64,000 nt of DNA from Rhineura floridana (lineage: Eukaryota; Chordata; Lepidosauria; Squamata; Rhineuridae): NCBI RefSeq assembly GCF_030035675.1, contig NC_084484.1, positions 183,433,434 through 183,497,433 of the forward strand, in the 5' to 3' direction. The position numbers and the translations under genes were made by a program. Positions 22,388 through 34,500 of the stretch are shown piece by piece. Each line of letters opens with the position of its first letter. Position 1 is the first letter of the stretch. The notes beneath the pieces are model-generated. The model did no database searches. It saw only the letters and a program-made list of their open reading frames with translations, and was not told where the DNA came from.

Positions 22388-22732
22388 TGTTATGTGTCTT
22401 TAAGTCGACTATGACTTATGGCGACCCTATGAATCAGCGACCTCCAATAGCATCTGTTGTAAACCACCCTGTTCTTGCAAGTTCAGGTCTGTGGCTTCGT
22501 TTATGGAATCAATCCATCTCTTGTTTGGCCTTCCTCTTTTTCTATTCCCTTCTGTTTTTCCCAGCATTGTCTTTTCTAGCGAGTCATGTCTTCTCATTAT
22601 GTATCCAAAGTATGATAACCTCAGTTTCATCATTTTAGCTTCTAGTGATAGTTCTGGTTTAATTTGTTGTAACACCCAATTATTTCTCTTTTTCACGGTC
22701 CATGGTATCCACAAAGCTCTCCTCCAACATTC
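22388..22732 (-). mobile_element. RTE/BovB LINE 3' end
   Basis: The minus-strand frame encodes [36 protein letters not shown] and WIDSINEATDLNLQE, the BovB ORF2 C-terminus, with the BovB tail at the left edge. Confidence 0.85.
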
Positions 22733-22744
22733 ATTGGTGATCAC

Positions 22745-23330
22745 TCGTGGCCGAGTAAGACTGTCTTCCAAGACAGGGTCTTTAGCGGTGGGTCCGTAAG
22801 TGACTGTGGTGGCCAATTCTGGATCCACACAGCTTCCCCCAGTGAGGATATAGGTTTCCAGATGGAAGATGGTCGCGATGAGGATTTGCTTGATGTGCCT
22901 TCTGGTTAACTCGTTTGTCCCTTTCGTCCTGTACTCGTGCTTCTTCAAAGTCCATAGCGCCTTTGATAATGGCCGACCTCCAATTGGGATGCTCATGGGC
23001 CAAGGCTTCCCAGTTCTCGATGCTCATGTTACATTTTTTTAGATTCGCTTTAAGAACGTCTTTAAACCTCTTTTGCTGTCCACCGATATTCCGTTTTCCA
23101 TCCTTCAGTTGGGAGTAAAGTAGCTGCTTTGGAAGACAGTGATCAGGCATTCAAACAACATGGCCAGTCCAGCGTTCCAGTCCAGTGTTGATGGTACCCA
23201 CCGCACCCTCTCAAAATTCAAAATGTGCCCACTGATCCAAAAAGGCTGGCGACCCGTGTTAAGGTGTTGAAGGGCAGAGGTGTGTGTGCCATGCATGCTG
23301 CCACCCTCATATCTGCCGGAGGATCTGTCC
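22745..23330 (-). mobile_element. Second non-LTR retrotransposon C-terminus, abutting the BovB piece
   Basis: The minus-strand frame at 22782-23150 reads LPKQLLYSQLKDGKRNIGGQ, KRFKDVLKANLKKC, then a finger-like end with GKLCGSRIGHHSHLRTHR whose first Cys pair is partly lost. It is a different LINE clade from BovB and L2, and I do not assign it further. Confidence 0.6.
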
Positions 23331-23655
23331 CATCACCTGAAGAAAGACTCGGGTGCTAGTCTGGATAGTTTTTGTGCACAGAATGAGGGAATGTGCTACC
23401 TTGTCCTTTGCCTTTTGGGTTAAGCCCTGTCTTTGTGCAACACTATGCTCCTGTACACCTCCAAAAATCTTCCTGAGCTCCATCTGATGGATAGCAACAG
23501 CACAGCTGCTGAGGCAGGAAAGGCAAAACTGATCAAAGAGTGCTGATTTTTATTAAATTATGTTTCTCAGTACCACTGGACTATGACAGTAAATGCTGTC
23601 TTCTTAACCCTACTGGTTTGCATGATGGAAAATTCAGACGGTCCCTTGGGGTATA

Positions 23656-23845
23656 GGCCATAGCTCAGTGGAAGAGCAACTGCTTTGCGTGCAGAAGGTC
23701 CCAGGTTCAATCCCTGCTGGCATCACCAGGTAGGGCTGGGAATGTTCCCTGCCTGCAACCCTGGAGAGATGCTGCCAGTCAGTGTAGACAATACTAAGCT
23801 AGGACTCATTGATCCAACTCAGTATTAAGGCAGTTTCCTATGTCT
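23656..23845 (+). mobile_element. tRNA-derived SINE with A and B boxes
   Basis: Head with box A TAGCTCAGTGG (23661-23671) and box B GGTTCAATCC (23704-23713), body GGAGAGATGCTGCCAGTCAG, 3' part AGGCAGTTTCCTATG. Confidence 0.8.
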
Positions 23846-23849
23846 CTAA

Positions 23850-24640
23850 CCCATCCCATCTGTTCTGCTTTCTGTAGCAAGTGCAAGCAGCAAAGGAAGA
23901 TTACAGAAAAGTGGAGGATTGCTTATTAAATTCTGGGCCTCTGGTCTACAATGTTATGCCTTTACCAAGAAATCTATCTGTGCTATTTCTGTAACCCAGG
24001 GTTTCCAAATGTCTGATAAGTAAAGCATGTGTCTTCAGAATTAAAATAGGAGACACACTTTGACTAACTCTGAAAATAAACTTTTTAAAGTGCAAGAATT
24101 ATCTGCACTCACACAGTGTGATTCTGCATGTCAGTTGTAAGCATTCCTCTTCAGACTGGGGCAGCCCATTCCATTGGATCTCTGCACGGGGAGTAATTAA
24201 AAGATCTAGTTTACATCCAGTTGAGCCTATGTGTAGATACAACAGAACTATCCCATACCCTGCAAGGGCCAACTGATTCCCTGCTTTAGCATTTCTTCCT
24301 TCCATTCAGAGAGGCAGATACCCACAGCTGTGGAAATGTCCTCTGGCCTCAAGGGAGCCTTTAATTTCACATAGTGTTAACTTCCGGAACAAGAGGATTG
24401 GGGGCTATTTCAAGCAATACAGCTTTTGAAGATGGAAATTGCTCCTGTGTGCATATGTGCTAAAACATTGTGACTGGCCACAGCTTCTCTTTATGCATAA
24501 CCTGCATGGAAACAAGAGGCACATGTGATCACTTACATGGCTTCCTGTATGCAGTTTTCACTTTCCCTCCTCATGTTAATGCTTTTCATGAAGGGAATGG
24601 GTAATATCTAGGCTATGGTTTCTGAGGAAAACAAGTAGTA
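23850..24640. other. Intergenic, nothing recognised
   Basis: Between MRPL48 and COA4. I see no gene, RNA or nameable repeat. Confidence 0.4.
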
Positions 24641-26080
24641 TATTATTTATTAAATTTATATCCTGCCCTTCCTCCCAGTAGGAGCCCAGGGCGGCAAACA
24701 AAAGCACTAAAAACTCTTTAAACCATCATAAAAAAAAAGACTTTAAAATATATTCAAACAAAAACATCCTTAAAACATCTTTTAAAACATTTGTTAAAAA
24801 GCTTTAAAAAGATCTTTTTAAAAAAGGTTTAAAAACATCTTAAAAAGCAATTCCAGCACTGACGCAGACAAGGTCTCCACTTAAAAGGCTTGTTGAAAGA
24901 GGAAAGTCCTCAGTAGGAGTTGAAAAGATAACAGAGATGGCACCTCTCTAATATTTAAGGGGAGGGAATTCCAAAGGGTAGGTGCCACTACACTAAAGGT
25001 CCGTTTCCTATGTTGTGTGGAATAGACCTCCTGATAAGATGGTATCTGCAGGACGCCCTCACCTGCACAGTGTAGTGATCTGCTGAGTATATAAGGGGTA
25101 AGATGATCTTTCAGGTATCCTTTGTACATCAAAACCAGAACCTTGAACTTGGCCCAGTAGCTAGAGGACAGCCAGTGCAATTATTTCAGAAGCGGGGTGA
25201 CATGTTGGTGATAGCCTGCCTCAGTAAGCAGTCTCGCCGCCACATTTTGCATCAGCTGCAGCTTCCGGACCAACCACAAGGGCATCCCTACATCAAGTGC
25301 ATTACAGTAATCCAGCCTGGAGGTTACCAGTGCATGCACAACAATGGCCAGGCTATCCCGGTCCAGAAATGGCTGCAGCTATCTTACCAGCCAAAGCTGG
25401 TAAAAGGCACTCCTAGCCACTGAGGTCACCTGGGCCTCTAGTGACAAAGACGAATTGAGGAGCACCCCCAGACTATGGACCTGCTCTTTCAGAGGGAGTA
25501 CAACCCCATCCAAAGCAGGCAACTGACCAATTAACCGAACTCAGGAGTCACCAACCCAAAGCATCTCCGTCTTGCTAGGATTCACTCAGTTTATTGGCCC
25601 TCATCCCGCCCACCACCGAATCCTGGGCTTTCACGGCCTCTCCTGATTCAGATGTTACAGAGAAATAGAGATGGGTATCGTTAGCGTAGTGCTGACACCT
25701 CGCCCCAAAGCTCCTGATGACTGCTCCCAAGGGCTTCATATAGATGTTAAACAGCATGGGGGACAAGATGATACCCTGTGGCACCTCACAGCACAATTGC
25801 CAGACAACTGCTGAAAGACAATGTTATTCTCTGAGAGTGACCTTGGAGATAGGATCGGAACCCTTGTAAAACAGTGCCTCTGATACCAATCTCACCAAGT
25901 CGATCCAGAAGGATACCATGGTCAATGGTATCAAAAGCCGCCAAGAGATGAAGTCGGAATAACAGAGTCACATGCCCCCTGTCCTCCTCCCGATAAAGGT
26001 CATCCATCAGGGCGACCAAGGCCGATTCAGTCCCATAACCAGGCCTGAACCCAGACTGGGACTAGTATAGCCCCAAAGTC
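24640..26080 (-). mobile_element. L2-like LINE, RT to 3' end, decayed
   Basis: Minus-strand pieces of RT ([50 protein letters not shown] with HYANDTHLYFS, where YADD has become YAND) and the C-terminal region, then the tail at the left. It is 5' truncated. Confidence 0.85.
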
Positions 26081-26490
26081 AGCAGGCACAACACCAGGTT
26101 CTAGATTTTGAAGTTAACACAAATCTCTAGCAGGTTTCTTCCTCATTCTCTGAACTGGTCTTACAAGCAGTTCAACAAGTATATACAGTATACACACCAT
26201 CATTTGAACCTGCCTAGTTTTGAACTATTTTTCCAGAGCAAGTTGAATGATAATCTAGACCTCTGAGCAGTTCATAAGACCAGTTGCAAAACCAACTGGG
26301 GTGGAGGTGGGGATTTAATGTGAACTTTAGTATAAGAAATCTGGTTCAGAAGTGCAGTTTGTTTGTATGCCTCAAAAGAGAGAAAATGACTGCACCTGAA
26401 GTGGAGAGTGATAACGAAATGCGTATCCCTACCGTTCCCCTTTAGAAAACATCAAAAGATGAAGAAAATGAAGAGGATATAAATTCCATC

Positions 26491-26496
26491 TTTATT
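26491..26496 (-). promoter_or_regulatory. COA4: COA4 poly(A) signal
   Basis: TTTATT on the plus strand is AATAAA on the minus strand, 235 nt past the COA4 stop. It fits a short 3'UTR ending near 26.47 kb. Confidence 0.65.
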
Positions 26497-26730
26497 TTTT
26501 GGCAAGAAGAAGTAATTTCTTCTGTTAAAAACAAGAAGAATTTAGTGACATGATTTCTGTGAAAGGGCTTCCAAAGTCAACAACCTCTCTCCAGTAGGAA
26601 CAGGCTATTCCCATCCCTTTGATCCACCAGCGGTTTACAGAGGACTCAAATTTTGCTCTGCCCTGGCAGAATTCAAGCATTTCTGCCAAGCAAAGGATAG
26701 GAACTGCCCGTCTTGCCAGTTTGACTCGTG

Positions 26731-26991
26731 TCAGCTTGTGGCCTGGTGCTGTTTCATCCTCTTTTGCAGCTCTTCTGCCCGCTGCTTCTGATGTTCCCTC
26801 ATGCAGTCCTTGAAGGTCTGCACTTGCTCCTGGCACTTCCGCCAGTCTTGGTGCTCAGCCATGCACTCCAGCACTGCATAGTGGAAAGGGGCGCAGCCAG
26901 TGCGCAAGATCATTTGGTCAAAGGGATCCTCTTCTTCCTCTTCTTTTGGTTTCTGGCTCCAGTTGTGACCGGAAGGGTTGCCACTTGACAT
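26731..26991 (-). CDS. COA4: COA4 (CHCHD8), cytochrome c oxidase assembly factor 4
   Basis: A single-exon frame of 86 residues (human 87). It is a small intermembrane-space protein of the twin CX9C family needed for complex IV assembly. The four cysteines sit at C33-x9-C43 and C53-x9-C63, the coiled-coil-helix-coiled-coil-helix pattern. They are preceded by an acidic stretch (residues 17-22) and followed by a charged, Gln-rich tail. Landmarks shared with the mammalian protein are EEEDPFDQ, a GCAPFH segment, ECMAEHQDWRKC and FKDCM. The start is the ATG at 26989-26991. Ten bases upstream on the minus strand is a strong pyrimidine-rich acceptor (…ctctcaccag), so the coding region lies in exon 2 after a 5'UTR intron, as in human. 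Location between MRPL48 and PAAF1, on the opposite strand to both, matches the conserved order. Confidence 0.96.
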   Translation of the reverse strand: MSSGNPSGHNWSQKPKEEEEEDPFDQMILRTGCAPFHYAVLECMAEHQDWRKCQEQVQTFKDCMREHQKQRAEELQKRMKQHQATS

Positions 26992-27000
26992 CCTGGTTGA

Positions 27001-27003
27001 TCT
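27001..27003 (-). other. COA4: COA4 exon 2 splice acceptor (5'UTR intron)
   Basis: On the minus strand a run of about 20 pyrimidines ends in CACCAG, and exon 2 then starts at 27001, ten bases before the ATG. It defines the 3' border of an intron of about 1.3 kb that reaches the CpG island at 28.3 kb. Confidence 0.8.
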
Positions 27004-27219
27004 GGTGAGAGGGAAAGAGGAAAGGAAATTAGCATCAAGAAGGGGGAAACGATCACCCCATTGTCAGAAATCTTTGTTGCTTGCACAGTGACTTGGAGAT
27101 GGATAAAGGCATTTTATAAATGTGTTAAGGCGCCTGCATTCTGTTAAACGTAAAAGAATGTGGAGGGTTTTATTCAAATTTCTGCAAGTGTAATCAGTGA
27201 AGGCCTATGATTAGTACAT

Positions 27220-27390
27220 TAAGATTGCAATCCTAACCCCATTTACCAAGGAGTAAACCCCACTGAATTCAATAGGACTTACTCCTGAGTTTACATGATT
27301 AGCCCTTCACAAACTAGAGTTCCCAGGAGCTATGACTGTTTAAAGTGGCATAATACAGCCTTAAATGTACAGTGCAAACGGAGCCTAAGT
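27220..27390. repeat. Two short dispersed repeats side by side
   Basis: 27220-27300 is the palindrome-type piece (GAGTAAACCCCACTGAATTC, then ATAGGACTTACTCC). 27300-27390 has CCTTCACAAACTAGAGTTCC and GACTGTTTAAAGTGGC, like the inverted-repeat element at 46.6-46.87 kb. Confidence 0.45.
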
Positions 27391-27399
27391 GAGGCTTCA

Positions 27400-28129
27400 C
27401 TGCCAAGCACAAAGAGCCTCGGGTTTGTAAGTGTAACCCCTATGGGTTATATTGGTTTGGTCCAGCGGGTGGAGAAACCTTATGGAAGGATTGTATTAAG
27501 GAGTTGAGTACAAACCGTGAGGAAGCTGAAGAGAAAAGGAGCTGTTAATGCCAGGGAGTAAGGACTAGGCCCTTGTCACCTTGAATTAGGTAATGGGGTT
27601 TTACAATTATGTGTGTAAAGGGGATGGAAGAGTAAATTAATTCTTTTGTGGCTTTATGTATTTGAATTTAAATTATATTTTATTTAGGGCTTTGAAGTTT
27701 GCAAATTTGGAAATTTCCAAATTTTCTCTACTGGACTTTCTGCAAGCAACTTCTTCATTTATGTCTTGCTGAATGCATTGGACTTTGGAGATTATTATGT
27801 TAAGAAGATATATGATATATTCTGTTGGCATACATGGTGTTATGTTCCTTTCAGTTATTGTTTAAATATATATATATAAAACAAACATTGTAATTGCGTT
27901 TGCAGTATTCGTTTCAACGAGCCCCATAGGACCCAAGAAAGAGGTACATAAGCTCCATGGGGGAAATCAAGCCAGCGCAGTCGCTGCTCTGGCCTCCCTT
28001 CCAACTGAAAAGCAGCCCGACTTTCCGAGAGTCAGCTCTCCAGTGGTGGTTCTGCCTTCTGTATGGAGGGAATGAGAACCCAAAGAAGTGAACAATATAT
28101 TTAAAGCACCTGTACACCACTTTAACAGT
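27400..28129. other. COA4 5'UTR intron, nothing recognised
   Basis: AT-rich sequence with a small TA run near 27868. No other feature is seen. Confidence 0.4.
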
Positions 28130-28333
28130 CATGACTTCCCCCGAAGACGCCTGGGGATTGCACCGCCGCTGCCGTAGCCTCCCTTGCAAAAGCTGTCCGC
28201 GCCCGCGCCTGCTTAGCTTCCCGCGCGCGTCAGGCGCCCCGCCCACCGAGCTACGCAGGCAGAAAACCCGACACGCGCTAGCTCAGCGCCCCGCCCATGC
28301 GCCCAGGTCTCCCCCTCCCCCCATTCCGCTCAC

Positions 28334-28430
28334 CTGAGCCGCCTCGGCCCCGCCCTGCGCCCCCCTGAGGAAACCCCAAAGGGCCCCAAACTGCTTCCCT
28401 GGTGGGCGGCCTCCGGGCCTTCCGGGGGGA
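28334..28430 (-). other. COA4: Probable non-coding first exon of COA4
   Basis: On the minus strand the CpG island holds a consensus donor, CAG|GTGAGC, with the last exon base at 28334. It is the best donor I see facing COA4 and pairs with the acceptor at 27002-27003. The upstream limit given is a guess, because the transcription start cannot be read from sequence. Confidence 0.45.
28419..28425 (-). promoter_or_regulatory. ETS/GABP-type motif
   Basis: CTTCCGG on plus (CCGGAAG on minus) lies 47 bp before the PAAF1 ATG. A second, weaker TTTCCGG lies nearer the start. Paired ETS sites are common in bidirectional housekeeping promoters; binding itself is inferred. Confidence 0.5.
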
Positions 28431-28468
28431 GGGCAGCGGGATGCGCTTTCCGGGGCGGCGCCGAGGCA

Positions 28469-28479
28469 AAGATGGCGGC
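28469..28479 (+). promoter_or_regulatory. PAAF1: YY1 motif overlapping the PAAF1 start codon
   Basis: AAGATGGCGGC is an exact match to the long YY1 consensus, and its ATG is the PAAF1 initiator. A at -3 and G at +4 also make a strong Kozak context. Confidence 0.65.
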
Positions 28480-28521
28480 GCCGGTGGTGCGGATCCAGAG
28501 CGACTGGGACCAGGTGCTGAG
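28472..28521 (+). CDS. PAAF1: PAAF1 coding exon 1
   Basis: Residues 1-16 (MAAPVVRIQSDWDQVL) plus two bases of Arg17, with donor GTGGGC at 28522. It lies within the CpG island. Confidence 0.93.
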
Positions 28522-31500
28522 GTGGGCGAGAAGACACGCCCACCCTCCTCCCGGCCTGGCCACACCCACTCGGGGCCACCTCGACGGCCTGCGCCCCTCA
28601 GTCTTGGCAACATTTTTTTTTAAAAAAAGGCCCCCTCCCCGCTTTTTCAGTGCCCCCCTCAAACGTGGCCCTTCCCCACACTACCCCCCCATCCCGCCGG
28701 CCGCTCAGCGGGTTATTCAGCCCCCTCCATCACCGCAGGGGCTCCTCCTCCTCTACTCAGTCTTCATTTCAACCCCCCCCTTAAAAAAAGTGCTGTAGGT
28801 CGGGCTCCCTTCCTCAGGTGCGTCACCTGGAGCCTCGGGAGTTTAGCCTCCTCCCCAGGCTCTGCAGGGCGCAAAGGCTTTCCAGGCATGCAGAAGGACT
28901 TCGTCCTGCTTTCACTCACCAGCTTTTGGCTCCCCTTGCTGCTCCTTCAAGAAAGATGAGGCTGGCTAGCTGCGTTCTGTTTGACTGGTCAGGAGTGGCC
29001 CTTTGCGTGGCCTCCACCGCCCTCTCCTCCCTGGCCATCCAGGTTATGGCACCTGGCTCCACCTGTAATTTCTTTCCCGCAGCTGACTTGTGGAGGACAA
29101 AACATGAGGAAACTTCCTTTCCTTTTCCCTACACAAATTTTCTCTTTTTGCCTCTTAAATGCACCCCAGTTCCCTCAAGTGAATGTCCCATGCCCTGCCC
29201 CCCCTTCAGCCCAGAATGAAGTCTGTTCCTGCTGCTGTTCCTCCCTCCTGCCTTGCATTGCTTTTCATCAGAAGCCCCAGGGAATGAATTCACCTGAAAG
29301 GCTCTAAACCCCCCTTCAGTTATTTCCTGTGCAGTTGTTCAACTTCACCCTCACTCAGACCCCCAGGATAATTCTGTCCCTGTGCTTTACCCTTATCCCT
29401 ACTTTCCTTTGAGGACTACCCTCACCCCCATGCATCAGCCCATCATCCTGGTGATAGCCAGCATGGTGCCCTCCCATGTAGCTGGCCTACAGGTCCCATC
29501 TACCCTAGCCAGCAAGGCTAAAGATCAGGGATGGCAGAAGCTCTAGTCCATCTGGAGGGGATCATGTTGGCTACCTCTACACCTAACTGGTGTTTTTTCA
29601 TCTTTGCAGGAAGAATGAGGAGGAGGCTTGGTTGAGCTGCAAGAGCCCAGGTGAACTAGAAGAGTCCCCTCCCCTTATGTGGTGATAATGTACAGTTCCA
29701 TTATCTACTTGTCAAATGAGTTTTCTCTTCTTCATTCACCCCTTACCTTAAGCTGCAAACTCCAAAATCCTGCCAGATTCAAATCCCAAATTAGAGATTT
29801 TCAAACTATTACCATCATGGCCTCCCTAAATCAAGGAAAGAATTCATCGAAATTAATGCCATTGATGAAGCTAGAAAAACAAATGTATTTATTTTTTAAG
29901 AAGTCAATCAGTTTTCAGGTGACAGTCTTGCTGACAAAAAACTTAATTGTAGTCACCGGTACCTAATAGTTAGGTGAACAAATTCCTTAGATTTTAATAA
30001 GCCTGTTTCTGTTATTTTGTTTTATTTGCACAATTGATTCTATATAATGTTAGTTTTGCATCAGTGAGAGTTGGATAACAAACCTGACAGAACTGTTTTG
30101 ATTGAGCATCTTGCAGTGGAGCCCTTTACTCAGAAGTAAACCAAATAAATTCATAAGTACTGGGGAGGTGGGGGACAGGGACTCTTGTGGCACCTTAAGG
30201 TTCATCTGATGAAGGAGACCATAGTGCATGAAAGCTTGTACTGTAATAGTCATTAAGGTGCTTTTTTTGCTGCAAGAGACTAACCCCTCAAAGTAAGTAA
30301 TGGGATTTACTCAGAGGTAAGTGAGTATAGGATTGCAGCTTTACTGTTATATTTTTTATTACTGTACCTTTTTACTAGCCCTTCTCCTGTACTTCTTACA
30401 GTAGGTGATAGTGCTTTTAACAGTACCAATTAAGCAAGTGAAATGTTTCCAAGGGAATGAGAGAGGCATATTTCATGAGTGGGATTAAATAAATAAAGGT
30501 ACTACATTTCTGTGAGTTAGGCTTATGTTAAAGGCACAGAAGCAATCTTGATAAAGTGTTATGATCTGATATTGTCTTCTTGTGTTTTTATTATTGTATT
30601 TTGATTTTCATTGTAAGTTTTTTTTTTTAGATATTTAGACTTACAGCTCTGATACTCCCCTGCTGGGGTGATGGACAGATTAAGACAGTCTGCCCCCGGA
30701 GACTAATGGAATCCACTGAATTCCTGAATGCCCTGGGGAGTTTCCAGTAGATAGTTGTGCTCTTAACACAGTTGCCCCTGAGTGCCCTCTCCAGCATTGT
30801 GGAGCCCGGTTTGCAGCCTGGTACACCAGTGAACTACGGGCAATGAAACAGGCTGGGCGACGACTAGAGTGCAAGTAGTGAAAGATGTGCCATAAGACTG
30901 ATCGGGCATGAGTAAAACATCATAACCATGCCTACTGTGTGGCTGTGAGGGTGGGGAAGAAGGCTCATTTCTCTGCCACTATCGCATCCTTGTTGAAAAT
31001 AAAATATAAATATTTATTTATTTGTTATTTGATTTATATCCCACCCTTCCTCCCAGCAGGAGCCCACGGTGGCAAACAAAAGCACTAAAAACACTTTAAA
31101 ACATCATAAAAACAGACTTTAAAATACTTTAAAACTAAAACAAAACATCTTTAAAAACATTTTTTTTAAAGTGTTCAAAACATTTTTTTAAAAAAAGTTT
31201 AAAAACATATTAAAAAGCAACCCCAACACAGACACAGACTGAAAGGATATCTTCAATAGGTGCTGAAAAGATAACAGAGATAGTGGAGATTAGCATACCT
31301 ATATTAGAATTAATACTTCTAAAATGCTTAACTTGTTTCTGTCTTTTGCTTTTGTGTCTTTTGCATGCTGTAGGAAAATCTACTTTGTATGGAACCCTGA
31401 CTTGTCAGGGAGTGAGCTCAGATGGAATTCCTGAAATCACAGCCTCTGAAGGATTTGCTGTCAGTGAAATAACTAAGGTACTGTCAGATCAGTCTATGAG

Positions 31501-34500
31501 GTTGAAGAGCAGACTGGCTGCTAGTAGTGAGAAGTAATTTAGCCATATGACTTTCCATGTATGATTTATAGCAGGAACTTGATCTGGATTAAATGGAGGG
31601 GGGAAGGGATTTGATGAGGACAATGTTGTGTGGATGCTGGGCAAGACTTGGGTGCATGAGCAGCACCAAGTCGATAAGACACTGCTGTGTGTGGAAGCTC
31701 CCTCTTGTCGTAACTGCATGTATTTATTTGTTAAATGTATATTTTTACCGTCAGAGCCCCAGTAAAGATTATGAACTCATGGGTTTGGGCTTCCCGTAGG
31801 TCTCTGGTTAGTTACTGAGGGAATAGAATGCTGGAATGGATGCCTTTGGTCTGATCCACCAAGGTTCTTAATGTTCTTTAAATTTAATAGCACCAAAGAA
31901 CAGAATAAAAATGTGTAGCATTAAAAAAATTTCTTATGAGGTCCTCCTCCAGGTCCTCCCTCTAAGGGAGGCTTGGAGGCTGGTGACAAGGGAGGGGCCT
32001 TTTCAGTTATGCCCCCCACCCCGTATGTGGAATGCTCTCCCTAGCAAGGTCTGCCTGGTGCCTTCATTGACATCTTTTTGGCATCAGGTAAAGACATGTT
32101 TTTTCCTAGGCATTTGATAGACTGAGATGATGATTTTGTTATTAGTGTGCTGCCAAAACTTCCTATGGTTGTTTATGGGGGTTGTTTGTTCTGTTGTATG
32201 GATTTATGTACTTATGTTTTAATGTGTCATAAATCTCTTGGAGACCTTCAGGTTAGTCTAATAAATAATAAGCGCTGATGAGATGCTACAACTGATGACT
32301 GATGCTTGAGTTGGGAAAAGTGAGGGATATCATTTCTGTTGTTCATATCTGGGAAAGAAATCTCTAAGCACCTGCTCACACATAGGTATTAAGAAGCCTG
32401 GAAAAGTCCCTTACTCGTATTAGATTAGCTGGTTTCAGGCACTTTATTTGAACTTGAAATATTAAGTGTTAGTTTTTTTAAAAGCACTTTCTTTATGGGT
32501 TTGTTTCCTTGACTGCTTTGCACTTGTGGCAGTCATTGGTTTGCAGTGTCTGGAAAAATACTTGTATTACTGGCAGACAAATTAAGAGGTCAAACTTATA
32601 CCTTGAGTCAAGCTTATTTAGAGCTGTAGTAGGACTGAGTCTTAGTTTAAGCAACATGCAAGCAGGGTGTTGTTTACCTTAGGATAAATTCTTCTTCAGA
32701 AAGTGCATATTCCATACATGGAACTCAGTTGCAACACATGTGGGAGTGGGGAAAGCTGCTTTTACTGTCTGTGGAGAAGAAACAGTTAATTATTTGCACT
32801 TTGGTACATCAGAGAACTGAGGGTAATGAAACAGGCTGGATGATGGCTAGAGTGCAAGTGGTGAAACACGTGCTGTGAGGCTGATCGGGCACAAGTAAAA
32901 CATCATAACCGTACCTATTGTGTTGTGGTGAGATTGGTAAAGAAGGCCCATTTCTCTGCCACCATCACATCCTCAAGAAGCCACCCAGTGGAGCTTTTCT
33001 GTATTGTCGGGTCTGTTGACATCAACTCCAGGAAATTGAGTTTTAGACCCTTCGGTGGCCCACTGTGAATTGTTTGCGAGGTACGTTGAGGATAAAGTTA
33101 CTTGCCTCCGTAACAGTTTTGATGCCCCATTCACATCTACTGTAGTCCCCAGAGAGGTGTCCAGTGCAATCTCTGCTGCAACTTCTTGGGATCAGTTTCA
33201 GTTGATGTGACCTGATGACATGGAAAAGGTGCTTGCGACAATGCGGCCAGCAATGTGTCCTCTTGACTCTTACCCTGCTTGGTTTATTAAAGCATGCCGA
33301 GGGAGTATGATCAAGTGGATCCAGGGTGTGGTCAGTGCATCATCGTGGGAGGGAGTGGTTCCAGCCACCCTGAAAGAGATGATGATCTGACCACTCCTGA
33401 AAAAACCCTCCCTGGACCCATTGGTTTGTGACAACTATTGCCCGGTTGCAAATACCGCCTTTTTGGGTAGGTGATTGAGAGGATTGTGGCACAGCAGTTG
33501 CAATACTCTTGAGTGAAACAGATTACCTTGACCAATTCCAGTCTGGGTTCAGGCCTGGTTATGGGACTGAATCGGCCTTGGTCACCCTGATGGATGACCT
33601 TTATTGGGAGAAGGACAGGGGGCATGTGACTCTGTTATTCTGACTTAATCTCTCAGTGGCTTTTGATACCATTGACCATGGTATCCTTGTGGGCCGACTT
33701 AGTGAGCTGGCTATTGGAGGCACTGTTTTACAGGGGTTCTGATCCTATCTCCAGGGTCATTTTCAGAGAATAGCATTGGGTGATTGTCTTTAGGCACCCT
33801 GGCAGTTGTGCTGTGGGATGCCATAGGGTACCATCTTGTCCCCAGTGCTGTTTAACATCTATATGAAGCCCTTGGGAGCGGTCATCAGGAGATTTGGGGC
33901 GAGATGTAAGCAGCAACCTGACGCTACCCAGCTCTATTTCTCTGTAACATCTGAATTGGAAGAGGTCATGCAAGCCCTAGACCAGTGCCTGGACTTGGTG
34001 GTGGACTGGTTGAGGGCCAAAAAACTGACTCTGAATCTTAGCAAGACACAGACACTGTGGGTTGGTGGTTCCTGAGTTCAGATAATTGGTCAATTGCCTG
34101 CTTTGGATGGGGTCATACTCCCTCTGAAAGAACAGGTTCGTAGTCTGGGGGTTCTCCTGGATCCATCTTTGTCGCTAGAGGCTCAGGTGACCTCAGTGGC
34201 TAGGAGTGCCTTTTATCAGCTTCAGCTGGTAAGACAGCTGTGGTAAGACAGTTCAAGGTATTATGGATCATATAGCCTGACCACTGTTGTCCATGCACTG
34301 GTAATGTCCAGGCTGGATTACTGTAATGCATTCTATGTGAGGCTGCCCTTAAGGTTGGCTCAGAAGCTGCAGCTTGTGCAAAATGCTGCGGCACAAGTGC
34401 TCACTGGGCAGGGTATCATCAACATGCTATCCCACTGCTGAAAGAATTGCACTGGCTGCCTATTAGCTACCGGGCTAAGTTCAAGGTTCTGGTTTTGGTG

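Larger units (their letters stand above)
28130..28570. promoter_or_regulatory. CpG island, bidirectional COA4/PAAF1 promoter
   Basis: A GC-rich, CpG-dense stretch in an otherwise AT-leaning region lies between the divergent COA4 and PAAF1 genes. It has no TATA box. It contains the PAAF1 start, the probable COA4 first-exon donor, ETS motifs (28419-28425 and about 28447-28453) and a YY1 motif. The layout is that of a shared housekeeping promoter. Confidence 0.8.

Noticed and set aside
23656-23730. tRNA gene
   Set aside because: A and B boxes are present but the cloverleaf does not close and the sequence continues into a SINE body also seen at 6.5 and 41.4 kb.
28278-28662. Several long frames on both strands at the COA4/PAAF1 island
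   Set aside because: Composition artefacts rich in Arg, Gly and Pro. Only the PAAF1 exon 1 frame continues across a valid splice site.
32270-32340. C/D snoRNA-like boxes (CTGATGA and CTGA) in PAAF1 intron 3
   Set aside because: The boxes are too close together, there is no terminal stem, and they lie at a LINE tail edge.
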